Positions 34,668 to 42,964 of a stretch of 64,000 bases of DNA are shown one piece after another (positions within the stretch are counted from its first letter, which is position 1; the number at the start of each line of letters is the position of its first letter). The stretch covers positions 620,001 to 684,000 of the forward strand of contig NZ_VXLC01000001.1 in assembly GCF_008704205.1 (NCBI RefSeq), written 5' to 3'. The translations under genes and the position numbers were made by a program. This DNA is from Nocardia colli. Its GTDB lineage: Bacteria; Actinomycetota; Actinomycetes; Mycobacteriales; Mycobacteriaceae. A model generated the notes under the pieces. The model had not been told where the DNA came from and ran no database searches. It saw only the letters and a program-made list of their open reading frames with translations.

Positions 34668-36716
34668 TCACGGAGCCGGTGCTTCGCCGGGTTCCCGTTT
34701 GTTCGCGCCCGCCTCGGCGAACGCCCGGGCGTACCGGGTGCCGACGACGAGGAGCAGGACGCCGACGGCAAGGAAGGCGGCGACCCGGACCAGGCCGTCG
34801 AGGGTGGCGAGGTCGAACAGGAACAGTTTGGCCAAAGCCGCTGCGGTGACCAGCAATCCGGAGCCGAGGGCGAGTTTGGCGACCCCGGTGGCCTTGCCGA
34901 TATTGCGCAGTCCGTAGAACAGGGCGGCGGTGGCGCCGGCCATCCACAGGATGGTCGCGGCGCTGTGGCCGATGACGAAGCCGTCGGGCGCGCCGGTCGC
35001 GATGCCGATCGAGACGGTCGCGGCGGTCACCGAATACAGACCGGCGATGCTGGCGACGATCCACTGCAGTTCGGCGGTGCTCTGCATGCCCGGCAGCCTG
35101 CGCGCGCTCCACACCGCCGTGGCGACCACGGCGAGCGCGAGGACCGCGCCGAGCACCGTCGAGACGCTCAGGTTGTTCGCCGAACGGTGCTGGGAAGCAA
35201 GGACATCCGGCCCGGCCACGTTCAGGAAGGCGAACGCGCCGAGGGTCGCGAAGACCGCGCCGATACCGGCCGCGACGCCGGAGCGTCGTTGCCCGGCCAC
35301 GCCGAGATAGCCCAGGGCCACCAGGAACCACGCGATCGGCAAGGTCCGCGGATCGGTCACCGCGACACAGACTTCGAGCAGCGCGATCGAGCCGGCGACC
35401 GCGGCGACCACCGCGGTGTGCGCCGGAATCTTCACGAGCGCAGCCAGTTTCGGAATCAACACGGTCGCGGCCACGGCGAGCAGCACGAGCGCGAAGAGGC
35501 CCGCGATCGTCGAAGCGACGGGCCGGTCGACCTGGTACATCCCCGGCGCGGCCAGCAGCGGCACGGTCGCCAGGGCGAACATCAGCGAGGCGGTGATGTC
35601 GGCCGGCCTGCGGCGAACCACCAGCACCGTCCCGGCCAGCCCCACCACCGCGACCGCCACGGCGGCGAGCAACAGCAGCGGCCGCTGCGACCAGCCGCCG
35701 ACGATCGCACCCGCGACGAACAGGAACGTGGCCAGCACCGCGGGCAACGTGCGCACCACATGCAGGAACGGCCAGTCCCGCATCAATTGCACCGGCACAC
35801 AGGCCAACTGCAACACGATCAGGAAGGCCAGCAGCGCCGGCTCCGTGGTCAAAACCGGCGACAACACCGCCGCCCCGATCACCACCAGCACCGCCAGCGG
35901 CTGCGACTGCCACCGCATCGCCAACGCGACACCGATGGCCGCGACGCCGAACGCCACCGCGAACCCGATCACCGGATGCAACCAGTGGTAAATCGAGGTC
36001 ACCGCAACGACATCCAGATACGCGCCCGCAATACCGGTGGCCGCCAACGCGATCCCGCCGACCCGGCCGCCGACCCGATCGAACACCCGCATTCCGGCCG
36101 CGACCAGCGCTGCCGAGAACGCCGCGCCCGCAACCACCCTCGGCACCGGACCGAAGAACCCCGCCTGCGCGGCAAGCACCAGCAGCATCACCACACCGAT
36201 CAAGGTGACCGCCACCCCGGCCACCGCGAGCAGCCTGCTGATCACCCCGTCCCGCTGCCACCACGGCGTGTGCGGAACCGGCGGCTTCCGCCGCGGCGGA
36301 ACCGGCGGCCGCATCCCCGGCTGCGGCATCCCTGGCCGCGGAGCCCCTGGCTGCGGCATCGGCATTCCCATCGGCGGCACCGGCCCACGCGGCGGCAGTT
36401 GTCCGCCTTGCGCCGCGACATTCGGCGGCATCGGTGCGCCCGGTGGCGGCGCACCCCAGCCGGACATCGGCGGAGCCGGAGCGAACTGCGGTACGTACAC
36501 CGGAGCCTGCGCCCCCGTCCACGGCGCCTGCGCCGGCGGACCCGCCACCGGAGCCGTGGCTCCTTCAGCCGGAACCGCTTGCGCCCCAGCTGAATCCTCC
36601 GCCACCTGATTCCGCAACAACGCCAAATCCCGCCCGAGCGCGCCCATCTGCGCTCCCAGCGCAGAGAACTCCCCCGAGATGCGCGAAATCAGCGCCGGAT
36701 CGATAGATGTGGTCAT
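34668..36716 (-). CDS. DUF2339 polytopic membrane protein
   Basis: 682-residue membrane protein. The first 45 residues are helical (ISRISGEFSALGAQM), followed by a long Pro/Gly/Met-rich stretch (to about residue 155; PPMGMPMPQPGAPRPGMPQPG is typical), then about 18-20 short hydrophobic helices to the C-terminus. The DUF2339 family has this layout. The start ATG 36716 lacks a clear Shine-Dalgarno; a GTG at 36746 is possible. It converges with mmpL3 (12-bp gap). Function unknown; convergence next to mmpL3 does not show a link. Confidence 0.85.
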   Translation of the reverse strand: MTTSIDPALISRISGEFSALGAQMGALGRDLALLRNQVAEDSAGAQAVPAEGATAPVAGPPAQAPWTGAQAPVYVPQFAPAPPMSGWGAPPPGAPMPPNVAAQGGQLPPRGPVPPMGMPMPQPGAPRPGMPQPGMRPPVPPRRKPPVPHTPWWQRDGVISRLLAVAGVAVTLIGVVMLLVLAAQAGFFGPVPRVVAGAAFSAALVAAGMRVFDRVGGRVGGIALAATGIAGAYLDVVAVTSIYHWLHPVIGFAVAFGVAAIGVALAMRWQSQPLAVLVVIGAAVLSPVLTTEPALLAFLIVLQLACVPVQLMRDWPFLHVVRTLPAVLATFLFVAGAIVGGWSQRPLLLLAAVAVAVVGLAGTVLVVRRRPADITASLMFALATVPLLAAPGMYQVDRPVASTIAGLFALVLLAVAATVLIPKLAALVKIPAHTAVVAAVAGSIALLEVCVAVTDPRTLPIAWFLVALGYLGVAGQRRSGVAAGIGAVFATLGAFAFLNVAGPDVLASQHRSANNLSVSTVLGAVLALAVVATAVWSARRLPGMQSTAELQWIVASIAGLYSVTAATVSIGIATGAPDGFVIGHSAATILWMAGATAALFYGLRNIGKATGVAKLALGSGLLVTAAALAKLFLFDLATLDGLVRVAAFLAVGVLLLVVGTRYARAFAEAGANKREPGEAPAP

Positions 36717-36973
36717 AATTCGATGCTGTCCGCCCCACCCCGCCACAGCATGAGTAGTAACCCCCGGTGGCCACCCGATATCTACCCGACTTCAGACACG
36801 CACGCCACGCTGACAGCCGGCCGGATCCAAGCAAGACCATCGATCAGCCGATCCACCCCTGCGACGGCGACGAATACACCAGCAGATGGCCTACACAGAG
36901 CGTGCTGTCTGCCTGAAATCGACGGGGAGGATATACAATGGGGTGGAAAACGATATCAAACTTGGAGGTGCCG

Positions 36974-37168
36974 ATGACCCGCACCGTGCTCGATATCGAT
37001 GATGAGCTGTTGGCAGCGGCCGCGGAGATCCTCGGAACATCGAAGAAGGTCGCGACTGTCAACGCAGCCTTGGCTGACGTCGTGCGCCGCCGCAAGCGGG
37101 AGCAGTTCGCTTCATGGGTGAAGGCCGGCGGCCTCGTCGACGAGCCGCAAAAGACCAGTGAGCACTGA
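36974..37168 (+). CDS. VapB-type antitoxin
   Basis: 64-residue ribbon-helix-helix-like antitoxin: TRTVLDIDDELLAAAAEILG followed by TVNAALADVVRRRKREQF, the usual VapB pattern (DUF2191 type), and a C-terminal segment that would wrap the toxin. ATG 36974 follows GGAGG at 36964-36968. Its stop overlaps the VapC start by 11 bases. A TATACA/TACAAT element at 36932-36939 is a plausible -10. The gene represses its own operon in related pairs. Confidence 0.82.
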   Translation: MTRTVLDIDDELLAAAAEILGTSKKVATVNAALADVVRRRKREQFASWVKAGGLVDEPQKTSEH

Positions 37169-37577
37169 GCGATACCTCGTCGACAAATCCGCCCTGGCCC
37201 GATGGGGTAAGCCGGCCGTAGCGCCCGTCCTGGACGAGTTGTCTGCCCGCGGTACGTTGGCCATCTGCGGTGCCGTCGAATACGAGGTTCTCTACAGCGT
37301 GCGTAAATCGGCCGAACTCGAGTTGGTCCGGCAAATGCTACGTGGCTTCAGCTGGCTGACTACACCGGACGAAGTGTGGGATCGAGTCAATGACATCCAA
37401 ATCGAGCTGATTCGAGCGGGTCGACACCGCGCGCTGTCCTTGGCGGACTTAGTGATTGCCGCCACCGCCGAACGTCACGGCTACACCGTCCTTCACTACG
37501 ACGGTGACTACGACATCGTCGCCGCAGTCACCGGCCAACCGAGTCAGTGGGTGGTGCAGGCCGGGCTCGCTGACTGA
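37158..37577 (+). CDS. VapC-type PIN-domain toxin ribonuclease
   Basis: 139 residues, PIN-domain RNase. The acidic metal sites are present: Asp9 (YLVDKSALARW), Glu in AVEYEVLYS, Asp in LADLVIAATA and Asp in LHYDGDYD. An active Mg-dependent endoribonuclease, usually cutting tRNA or rRNA, is expected. GTG 37158 overlaps the antitoxin gene, so the pair is coupled. Independent from the Phd-like pair 15 kb upstream. Confidence 0.87.
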   Translation: MSTERYLVDKSALARWGKPAVAPVLDELSARGTLAICGAVEYEVLYSVRKSAELELVRQMLRGFSWLTTPDEVWDRVNDIQIELIRAGRHRALSLADLVIAATAERHGYTVLHYDGDYDIVAAVTGQPSQWVVQAGLAD

Positions 37578-37773
37578 GCCACCAGACTCCACGCGAATCC
37601 GAGCCAGTGTCTACGGCAGCGTCCTGATCGGTGCGAAAGATCGTCAAGTCGATGTCAGGTGCACTGCTGGATGCGGCAGCGAAAGCCGCCCGGTCGACAA
37701 AGCGACGAGGGCCTCGGGATTGCATCGGCCAATTGTCGACGGGAAAACCCGATAGGCCAAGTGAATTCGTCGA

Positions 37774-37826
37774 CCCGCCGACCGACCCCCGCCCCGGTGA
37801 GGCGGGTGGGGGTCGGTCTCGGCGGG
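37774..37826 (-). terminator. Long hairpin between vapC and the minus-strand hypothetical gene
   Basis: GACCGACCCCC (37780-37790) pairs exactly with GGGGGTCGGTC (37808-37818), extended by CCCGCC/GGCGGG outside a 2-base bulge. It lies four bases beyond the stop of the convergent minus gene and about 200 bases after vapC. No clear T-run, so it may be a bidirectional barrier rather than a classical terminator. Confidence 0.5.
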
Positions 37827-37829
37827 TGG

Positions 37830-38288
37830 TCAGGGGGTGGTGGTTTGGAGAGTGGTCACTTTGTGGACGGCGGTGATCACGGCTTGCCGCGGCGGCATGG
37901 CCAGAACGCCGGGGGCGGGTTCGCCGGCCCAGTGCCAGCCGAGAGTGGAGTCGGTGGTGGGCAGCAGGATGTGGTGGCCGCCGGGGACGATGGTGACCTG
38001 ATGCGCGGCGAGGCAGCGGCGGACCGGGACCTCGACCGGGCGGGCCGGGGTCGGCGGGGTGACGAGGAAGGTCCAGTTGCGCTCGCCGGGGTCGGCGATC
38101 ACCGGGGCGGTGTGCGTGCGGTCCAGCGTGGCCAGGACCTTGCGGCCCAGGTCGGGCGGCATGACGATGGCCCCGAGGATGGAGCCGGTGGTGACCATCG
38201 GACGACCGGCCAGCAGTTGGACCGGCAGGCCGTACAGGTCGCGGAGCAGGTGGGCGATATCGAGGGGAGAGTGACAGCGCTCGAACAT
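37830..38288 (-). CDS. Conserved hypothetical protein in an XRE-linked unit
   Basis: 152-residue soluble protein. Starts FERCHSPLDIAHLLRDLYGLPVQLLAG and has a His/Gly-rich core with VTIVPGGHHILLPTTDSTLGWHWAG and an Ala/Pro-rich end. No transmembrane segment and no catalytic motif I recognise. ATG 38288 is five bases after the stop of a 42-residue gene, and both are divergent from an XRE/TPR regulator gene. I believe the same arrangement is repeated in Nocardia genomes, from memory only. Perhaps the regulator's partner or target. Confidence 0.65.
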   Translation of the reverse strand: MFERCHSPLDIAHLLRDLYGLPVQLLAGRPMVTTGSILGAIVMPPDLGRKVLATLDRTHTAPVIADPGERNWTFLVTPPTPARPVEVPVRRCLAAHQVTIVPGGHHILLPTTDSTLGWHWAGEPAPGVLAMPPRQAVITAVHKVTTLQTTTP

Positions 38289-38293
38289 GGTTT

Positions 38294-38422
38294 TTACCCT
38301 TCGGCGAGAACAGCGGATCGGATCGCGGAGGTTCTCGTTCGACGGAGCGGGCCGTGCTGCTCGTGTACGCGCTGCAGGTGGCGTGCGGTGACGCCGCGGT
38401 AGATGTTCGGCATGATGTTCAT
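38294..38422 (-). CDS. 42-residue basic microprotein
   Basis: Short frame starting MNIMPNIYRGVTARHLQ and ending SAIRSAVLAEG, with eight Arg. ATG 38422 has GGGCGG upstream; a second ATG three codons later is possible. The stop TAA is five bases before the 152-residue gene, and nothing else accounts for this stretch. The spacing and the divergent XRE gene suggest a real first gene of a two-gene operon, but a coding leader that tunes the next gene is an alternative. Confidence 0.45.
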   Translation of the reverse strand: MNIMPNIYRGVTARHLQRVHEQHGPLRRTRTSAIRSAVLAEG

Positions 38423-38571
38423 TTGCCGCCGCCCTTTGCTATGAAAGTTGCAGAAAGGCAACGGTATTCCATCCAGCAGTAAACGAGTCGTACGTAATGT
38501 CCCACTTCGGCCTAGTGCGGTGACTTAGCGTCGTACCCTGAAACCCAGATGTAACAAAAGGAATTGGGTAC

Positions 38572-39762
38572 ATGGACGATTCGTCGATCGGCGTTCGGAT
38601 CCGAATGTTCCGGGGCAAGGCGCTCACCCAGCGTCAGCTCGCGGATCAGGCCGGAGTCAGCGTCGACCTGGTGCGCAAGCTCGAGCAGGGCGGCCGGCAG
38701 ACGGCCTCGATCGCCAGCTTGCAGAAACTGGCCCGCGCGCTGGATGTGGACATCGCCGACCTGATCGGTAAACGCGCGGGCGTGCCGTCCAGCGATCCGG
38801 ATTCGGGCATCGTCGCCATCCGCCGCGCGCTGACCCCGGTCGACGATCTGCTCGGCGAGACGAACGAAGAGGCGGCGATCAGCCTCGAGGACGGCCGGCG
38901 CGCGGTCGATTACGCGTGGGGCGCGTACTGGGTCGGCCGCTACGAATTGCTCACCGCGATCCTGCCGTCGGGGCTCACGCAGCTGCGGTCCACGGTGCAT
39001 GCCGCGCGCAACGGCTCGGTCGCGGTGGCGAACGAGCTGCTGGCGCGGATGTACTGGGTGACCGGCTGCACGCTGGTGCATCTCGGCCAGACCGATCCGG
39101 CGTTCCTGGCCATCCGGCAGGCGCTGGCCGCGGCGGAGGACGGCAACGACCCGCTGCTGCTCGGCACCATTCGCGGCTCGGTCGCCTGGCAGCTGCTCGT
39201 GCAGGGCCGCTACGACGAATCGCGGCGCGTGGCGTTGCGCGCGGCGGCGAGCTTGGAGCCCGCCGGCGAGGTCACCCCGGCGCACCTGTCCTCGTACGGT
39301 TCGCTGATGCTGCTCGGCGCGACCGCGGCGGGCCGGGCGCAGAACGTGCCGGAGGCGTTGTCGCTGGTCGAGGCCGCGGGCGAGGTCGCGTTGCGGATCG
39401 GCAGCGATCGGCGCGACTACGAAACCTATTTCGGCCCTTCCCAAGTCGTCATGCAGACGGTCGATGTGAACGTGTCCTCCGAGCGGTATCCCGAGGCACT
39501 GGCGGCGGCCAAGGCCATGCCGGTCAACGGCGGCCTCCCGCAATCCTCGCGCGCCCGCCACCTCACCGACACCGCCGTCGCGCTGACCCGCACCGGCCAG
39601 CATCAGCGCGCGCTCGACACCCTGCTCACCGCCGAACGAGTGGGCGGCCAGGACTGGCTCAAATACCAGTCGCTGCCCCGCCACATCGTCTCCGAGTTGC
39701 TCGACCACGACCGCCGAGTCCCGTTGCGCGCCTTCGCCCGTCGCATCGGCGTCAACACCTGA
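38572..39762 (+). CDS. XRE-family regulator with TPR-like region
   Basis: 396 residues. The helix-turn-helix is at about 16-60 (LTQRQLADQAGVSVDLVRKLEQG). The remaining 330 residues are helical repeats of the TPR-like kind (ATAAGRAQNVPEALSLVEAAGEVAL and neighbours), a ligand or peptide receptor in many actinobacterial regulators. ATG 38572 is preceded by AAAGGAA. It is divergent from the 42-residue and 152-residue genes, 149 bp apart, and probably controls them. The design resembles Streptomyces XRE/DUF397 pairs but with different partners. Confidence 0.85.
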   Translation: MDDSSIGVRIRMFRGKALTQRQLADQAGVSVDLVRKLEQGGRQTASIASLQKLARALDVDIADLIGKRAGVPSSDPDSGIVAIRRALTPVDDLLGETNEEAAISLEDGRRAVDYAWGAYWVGRYELLTAILPSGLTQLRSTVHAARNGSVAVANELLARMYWVTGCTLVHLGQTDPAFLAIRQALAAAEDGNDPLLLGTIRGSVAWQLLVQGRYDESRRVALRAAASLEPAGEVTPAHLSSYGSLMLLGATAAGRAQNVPEALSLVEAAGEVALRIGSDRRDYETYFGPSQVVMQTVDVNVSSERYPEALAAAKAMPVNGGLPQSSRARHLTDTAVALTRTGQHQRALDTLLTAERVGGQDWLKYQSLPRHIVSELLDHDRRVPLRAFARRIGVNT

Positions 39763-39775
39763 CCGGTCTGCGGAA

Positions 39776-40150
39776 CTATCCGGTCTCCGCGAAAGGCGCC
39801 GCGGCGCGGTCGATCACGTCGTCGAGGACCTGACGCGAGCGGACGAGGTCGTCGATGGTGCGGTCGATCCGCCGGCGTTCGATCGCCAACTGGGCCACCA
39901 GTTCCGGCGTCGCGGACTCGTTCGGCCCGCCGTCCGCGTCGCGCATGCATGGCAAGATCTGACCGATGGTCTTGCTGTTCAGTCCCGCGGCGAACAGTTC
40001 CTGGATGTGAATGACCCGATCCACCGCCCGCTCCGAGTAGTCCCGATGCCCGCCCGGTGTCCGCTCCGACGCCAGCAGCAGCTGCTCCTCGTAGTACCGC
40101 AGCGACCGCTCACTCACCCCGGTGCGCTTGGCCAGCTCCCCGATGCGCAT
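39776..40150 (-). CDS. MerR-family transcriptional regulator
   Basis: 124 residues: winged helix at the start (RIGELAKRTGVSERSLRYYEEQ, then LLASERTPGGHRDYSERAVDRV) and a C-terminal helix for dimerisation with an effector region. The single Cys (LPCMRD) is followed by Asp and Gly. MerR regulators bend DNA with an unusually long spacer, and such a promoter lies just upstream, facing the remnant gene. The target gene appears to be mostly deleted, so the regulator may now be an orphan. Confidence 0.88.
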   Translation of the reverse strand: MRIGELAKRTGVSERSLRYYEEQLLLASERTPGGHRDYSERAVDRVIHIQELFAAGLNSKTIGQILPCMRDADGGPNESATPELVAQLAIERRRIDRTIDDLVRSRQVLDDVIDRAAAPFAETG

Positions 40151-40176
40151 CCGCCACCTCGCATTTCACCGCTCGC

Positions 40177-40209
40177 CTTGAATCTGACATCAATGTGAAG
40201 TTTTACCGT
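40177..40209 (+). promoter_or_regulatory. MerR-type operator-promoter with 20-bp spacer
   Basis: A 24-bp dyad of the form CTTnAnnnTGAnnTCAnnnTnAAG (40177-40200) covers a -35 (TTGAAT, 40178-40183). The -10 (TACCGT, 40204-40209) is 20 bp away, the long spacer typical of MerR-activated promoters. The ATG at 40216 is at the leaderless distance. Confidence 0.65.
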
Positions 40210-40215
40210 ACTCAC

Positions 40216-40284
40216 ATGACGAACACGACGGCAATCGCAGACCTCTTCGCACCCACCGCACTCGGCGCGCGCACCGCCGCGTGA
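40216..40284 (+). pseudogene. N-terminal stub of an enoate (old yellow enzyme) reductase gene
   Basis: Only 22 residues remain: TNTTAIADLFAPTALGARTAA then a stop. The LFxPxxLG pattern matches the first strand of flavin-dependent alkene reductases, where the next residues would read close to NRIVMAPLTR. The reading stops at the junction and the next gene begins six bases later on the other strand, so more than 1 kb is probably missing. The intact operator and regulator support a deleted target. An independent small peptide gene cannot be excluded. Confidence 0.5.
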
Positions 40285-40290
40285 CGCGGA

Positions 40291-40995
40291 TCAGTGGCCC
40301 ATCATCCGGCGCCAGTGCGCCATGAAGGTGTGCTTGGCGGTGATCGAGCCGAACCGGACGCGGCCGCGCACCACCAGGTGCAGCGGGCCGAACGGCGGTC
40401 CGGTGCGCACCTTGTTGTTGACGCTGGAGCCGATCAGCTCGACATCGTTGAGGTCGACGGTCGCCTCGGCGGGGACGATCAGGGTGAGCGAGCTGCAGTA
40501 GTCGTCGACGGTCAGCTCGACCACCTGGGTCGACATGATCGCCTCGGTGAAATCCAGGGTCACGCCCGAGAGCAGGCTGTTGAGCTGCAGCGACGGCGCG
40601 ACGTGCCAGGGCCCGCGCCGGTTCACCCCGGACAGGCGGGAGCGGATCACGCCGCCGGGCGCGGTCGGCGCGCCGAGCGGGGACGGCGCCGGACGGTGCT
40701 GCTTCACGAACGAGGGCGCGGTGTTCACGAAGGTCGACGGCGGCGCGGCGGGCTGGCCCACCAGACGCACACCGGGCAGATCGATGAGCACGGCGTTCAG
40801 CTCGCCGCGCGTCTTCGCGGCCAGTGCCGTGTCCATCCGCTCGGTGAACTCGCCGAGCGAGAGCATGCCGAGTCCGACCGCGCGCTGCAGCAGCTGGCCG
40901 ACGTGCTCGCGCTCGACGTCGGACACGCGTAGATCCCGGTCGCCGATCGCGTCCCCGGAGCCGACGCCATTGGATTCCGATTCGGGTCCGCCCAT
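40291..40995 (-). CDS. DUF1707 domain protein with LiaF-like C-terminus
   Basis: 234 residues. DUF1707 occupies about 20-75 (LRVSDVEREHVGQLLQRAVGLGMLSLGEFTERMD), a domain common in actinobacterial membrane and cell-wall stress proteins. After a Pro-rich linker, residues 140-234 form a beta region like cell-wall-active-antibiotic-response proteins (VVELTVDDYCSSLTLIVPAEATVDLNDVE). No membrane helix, so cytoplasmic or surface-associated. A role in envelope stress is plausible. Confidence 0.85.
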   Translation of the reverse strand: MGGPESESNGVGSGDAIGDRDLRVSDVEREHVGQLLQRAVGLGMLSLGEFTERMDTALAAKTRGELNAVLIDLPGVRLVGQPAAPPSTFVNTAPSFVKQHRPAPSPLGAPTAPGGVIRSRLSGVNRRGPWHVAPSLQLNSLLSGVTLDFTEAIMSTQVVELTVDDYCSSLTLIVPAEATVDLNDVELIGSSVNNKVRTGPPFGPLHLVVRGRVRFGSITAKHTFMAHWRRMMGH

Positions 40996-41072
40996 GATTC
41001 GAGATTACCGACCCGAGGGCCGATGCGTATCAGGGCAATCCCGGATAACGGCGTACGACTTTCAGCTGGTGA

Positions 41073-41744
41073 TCATTCGTCGAGGCCCTGCTCGATCGCG
41101 TAGCGGGTGAGTTCGACCCGGTTGGCCAGCTGCAGTTTGCGCAGCGTCGCCTGGACGTGGTTTTCCACGGTCCGGTGGCTCAGGCCGAGGCGCGACGCGA
41201 TCTGTTTGGCGGACAGGCCTTTTGCGACCATCCGCAGCACCTCGGTTTCACGATCGGTCAGCGCGGGGCGGTGTGGTTCGTCGGGTTCGGCCGGTGTCGT
41301 GGCCATCCGCCGGTATTCGCCGAGGACCAGGCCGGCCAGGCCGGGGGTGAACACCGGTTGCCCGGCCGCGGTCGCGTGCACCGCCTCGATCAGCTCCGCG
41401 ACCGACGCACTTTTCACCAGGTACCCCGAGGCCCCCGCCTTGATCGCGTCGAGCACATCGTCGCGTTCCGCAGACGCCGAGAGCACCAGCACCCGGCTCT
41501 CCGGCGAGACGCGCAGCACCTCGGCGGTCGCCTGTGCGCCGTTCCCGTCGGGCAGTTGCATATCCATCAACACCACCGCGGGCCGCACCGCCGCCGCCCG
41601 CCTGGTCGCCGCGCCGACCCCGTCCGCGGTGGCGGCGACGTGGAAGCCGGCCTCGGTGAGGTCGCGCGAGACGCCGTCGCGCCACATCGGATGGTCGTCC
41701 ACCACCATCACCGAAACACCCTGGGTCGCAGCACTATCGGTCAC
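41073..41744 (-). CDS. macR: NarL/LuxR-family response regulator
   Basis: 223 residues. The receiver domain has DDH near residue 16 and the phospho-acceptor Asp61 (VLMDMQLPDG), with Lys in LVKSAS. The C-terminal LuxR helix-turn-helix (TDREVLRMV pattern, KQIASRLGLSHRTVENHV) is at about 155-210. Gene lies 27 bases downstream of the kinase gene, so they form one transcript on the minus strand. The name follows the MacS/MacR pair that databases use for this kinase type; target genes are not evident. Confidence 0.88.
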   Translation of the reverse strand: MTDSAATQGVSVMVVDDHPMWRDGVSRDLTEAGFHVAATADGVGAATRRAAAVRPAVVLMDMQLPDGNGAQATAEVLRVSPESRVLVLSASAERDDVLDAIKAGASGYLVKSASVAELIEAVHATAAGQPVFTPGLAGLVLGEYRRMATTPAEPDEPHRPALTDRETEVLRMVAKGLSAKQIASRLGLSHRTVENHVQATLRKLQLANRVELTRYAIEQGLDE

Positions 41745-41771
41745 GACGCACCTCCCTGTCCTGGATCGGTT

Positions 41772-42944
41772 TCATGTTCGCGGCACCCGGAATTCCCACT
41801 CGGTGCCGAAGCCGACGCCGCCGTCGGCCTCGGCGAGCACCGCGGCGGTGCCGCCGAGGGCCTCGATCCGTCCGATGATGGATCGGGAAACCCCGAGCCG
41901 CCCTTCGGCTTCCGCCTCGGCCAGCCGCCCTGGCGGGATGCCGACCCCGTCGTCGCGGACGCTGATCACCAATTCTTCGCCGGTGTCCTCCAGCAGCACA
42001 TAGGCTTTCGCATCGGGTCCGGCGTGCAACGCGACATTGGACAACGCCGTCGCCACGGCCGCGGCGATCTCCGTGCCCGCCCAGCGGCCGATCAATATCG
42101 GATTACCCGGCGTGGACACGAACACCGACGGCGTCGCGTGCACCGTGAGCAGCGGACGCAGATCCACCTCGGCCCCACCGGAATCCCCGCGATCGGCGGT
42201 CTCGGTGATCAGCACCCGCAGCGCCACTTCCTGTTCCCCGGCGCGCTGCGCCAATTCCTCGGTGGGCCCGCCGATCTCGGTGCCGCGTCGCTTGATGTAG
42301 CTGAGCACTTGCAGGACCCCGTCGTGCACCTCGCGCGAAAGCCGTTCCCGCTCTTCGGTGGCCGCGGTCAGCCGGACCGCGCGTTCGAGCTGATCCTGCG
42401 CGCGCCGCGCGGTATTCGCGGCCAGCCCCAGGGCCAGACCGACCGAAACCAGCACCGGCACAGTGGCATCGGTCCACACGTCCTGCCCCCACTGATCGCG
42501 CACGGTCAGCGCGACCGACGCGATCAGCACACCGGACAGCACCCCGGCCACCGGCCCGCGCAGCACCCCCGCCCCGATCACCGCGTTGGCGGCCCACAGC
42601 GTCGTCGGCAACGTCTGATGCCCGTGATACCAGTCGTAGTCGGCGACCAGCCGGGTCGCGGCCATCAGCGCGATCACCACGACATGGTCGCCGAGCACCA
42701 CCCAGACGCGCACCCGCCGCACATCGGGAAACCGCCACTGCGACAACATGATCGCCGACGCACCGGACCAGACCGCCATCAACGCGATGAGCACCCAGCT
42801 CAGCCGCTGATTCTGGTAATAGGGCGCGGACGCGAACTGTTGCAGCACCGCGTACAGCAGCGTCACCAGCCGCAGCGCCTGCGCGGCCCGCCACAGCGGC
42901 GTGGTCGCCACATCGGCCGAACTCTGCTCAGCCCCGCGCGCCAT
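41772..42944 (-). CDS. macS: MacS-family sensor histidine kinase
   Basis: 390-residue membrane kinase. About six hydrophobic helices cover residues 20-180. The dimerisation box has His207 (SREVHDGVLQVLSY), HisKA_3 type, and the ATPase domain ends with VRDDGVGIPPGRL. There is no large external domain, so the signal is probably membrane or envelope stress. ATG 42944. It lies 20 bases downstream of the AI-2E gene and precedes the response regulator, making a three-gene operon. Confidence 0.87.
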   Translation of the reverse strand: MARGAEQSSADVATTPLWRAAQALRLVTLLYAVLQQFASAPYYQNQRLSWVLIALMAVWSGASAIMLSQWRFPDVRRVRVWVVLGDHVVVIALMAATRLVADYDWYHGHQTLPTTLWAANAVIGAGVLRGPVAGVLSGVLIASVALTVRDQWGQDVWTDATVPVLVSVGLALGLAANTARRAQDQLERAVRLTAATEERERLSREVHDGVLQVLSYIKRRGTEIGGPTEELAQRAGEQEVALRVLITETADRGDSGGAEVDLRPLLTVHATPSVFVSTPGNPILIGRWAGTEIAAAVATALSNVALHAGPDAKAYVLLEDTGEELVISVRDDGVGIPPGRLAEAEAEGRLGVSRSIIGRIEALGGTAAVLAEADGGVGFGTEWEFRVPRT

Positions 42945-42964
42945 CGAGCCCCCTCCCCCGCGGC

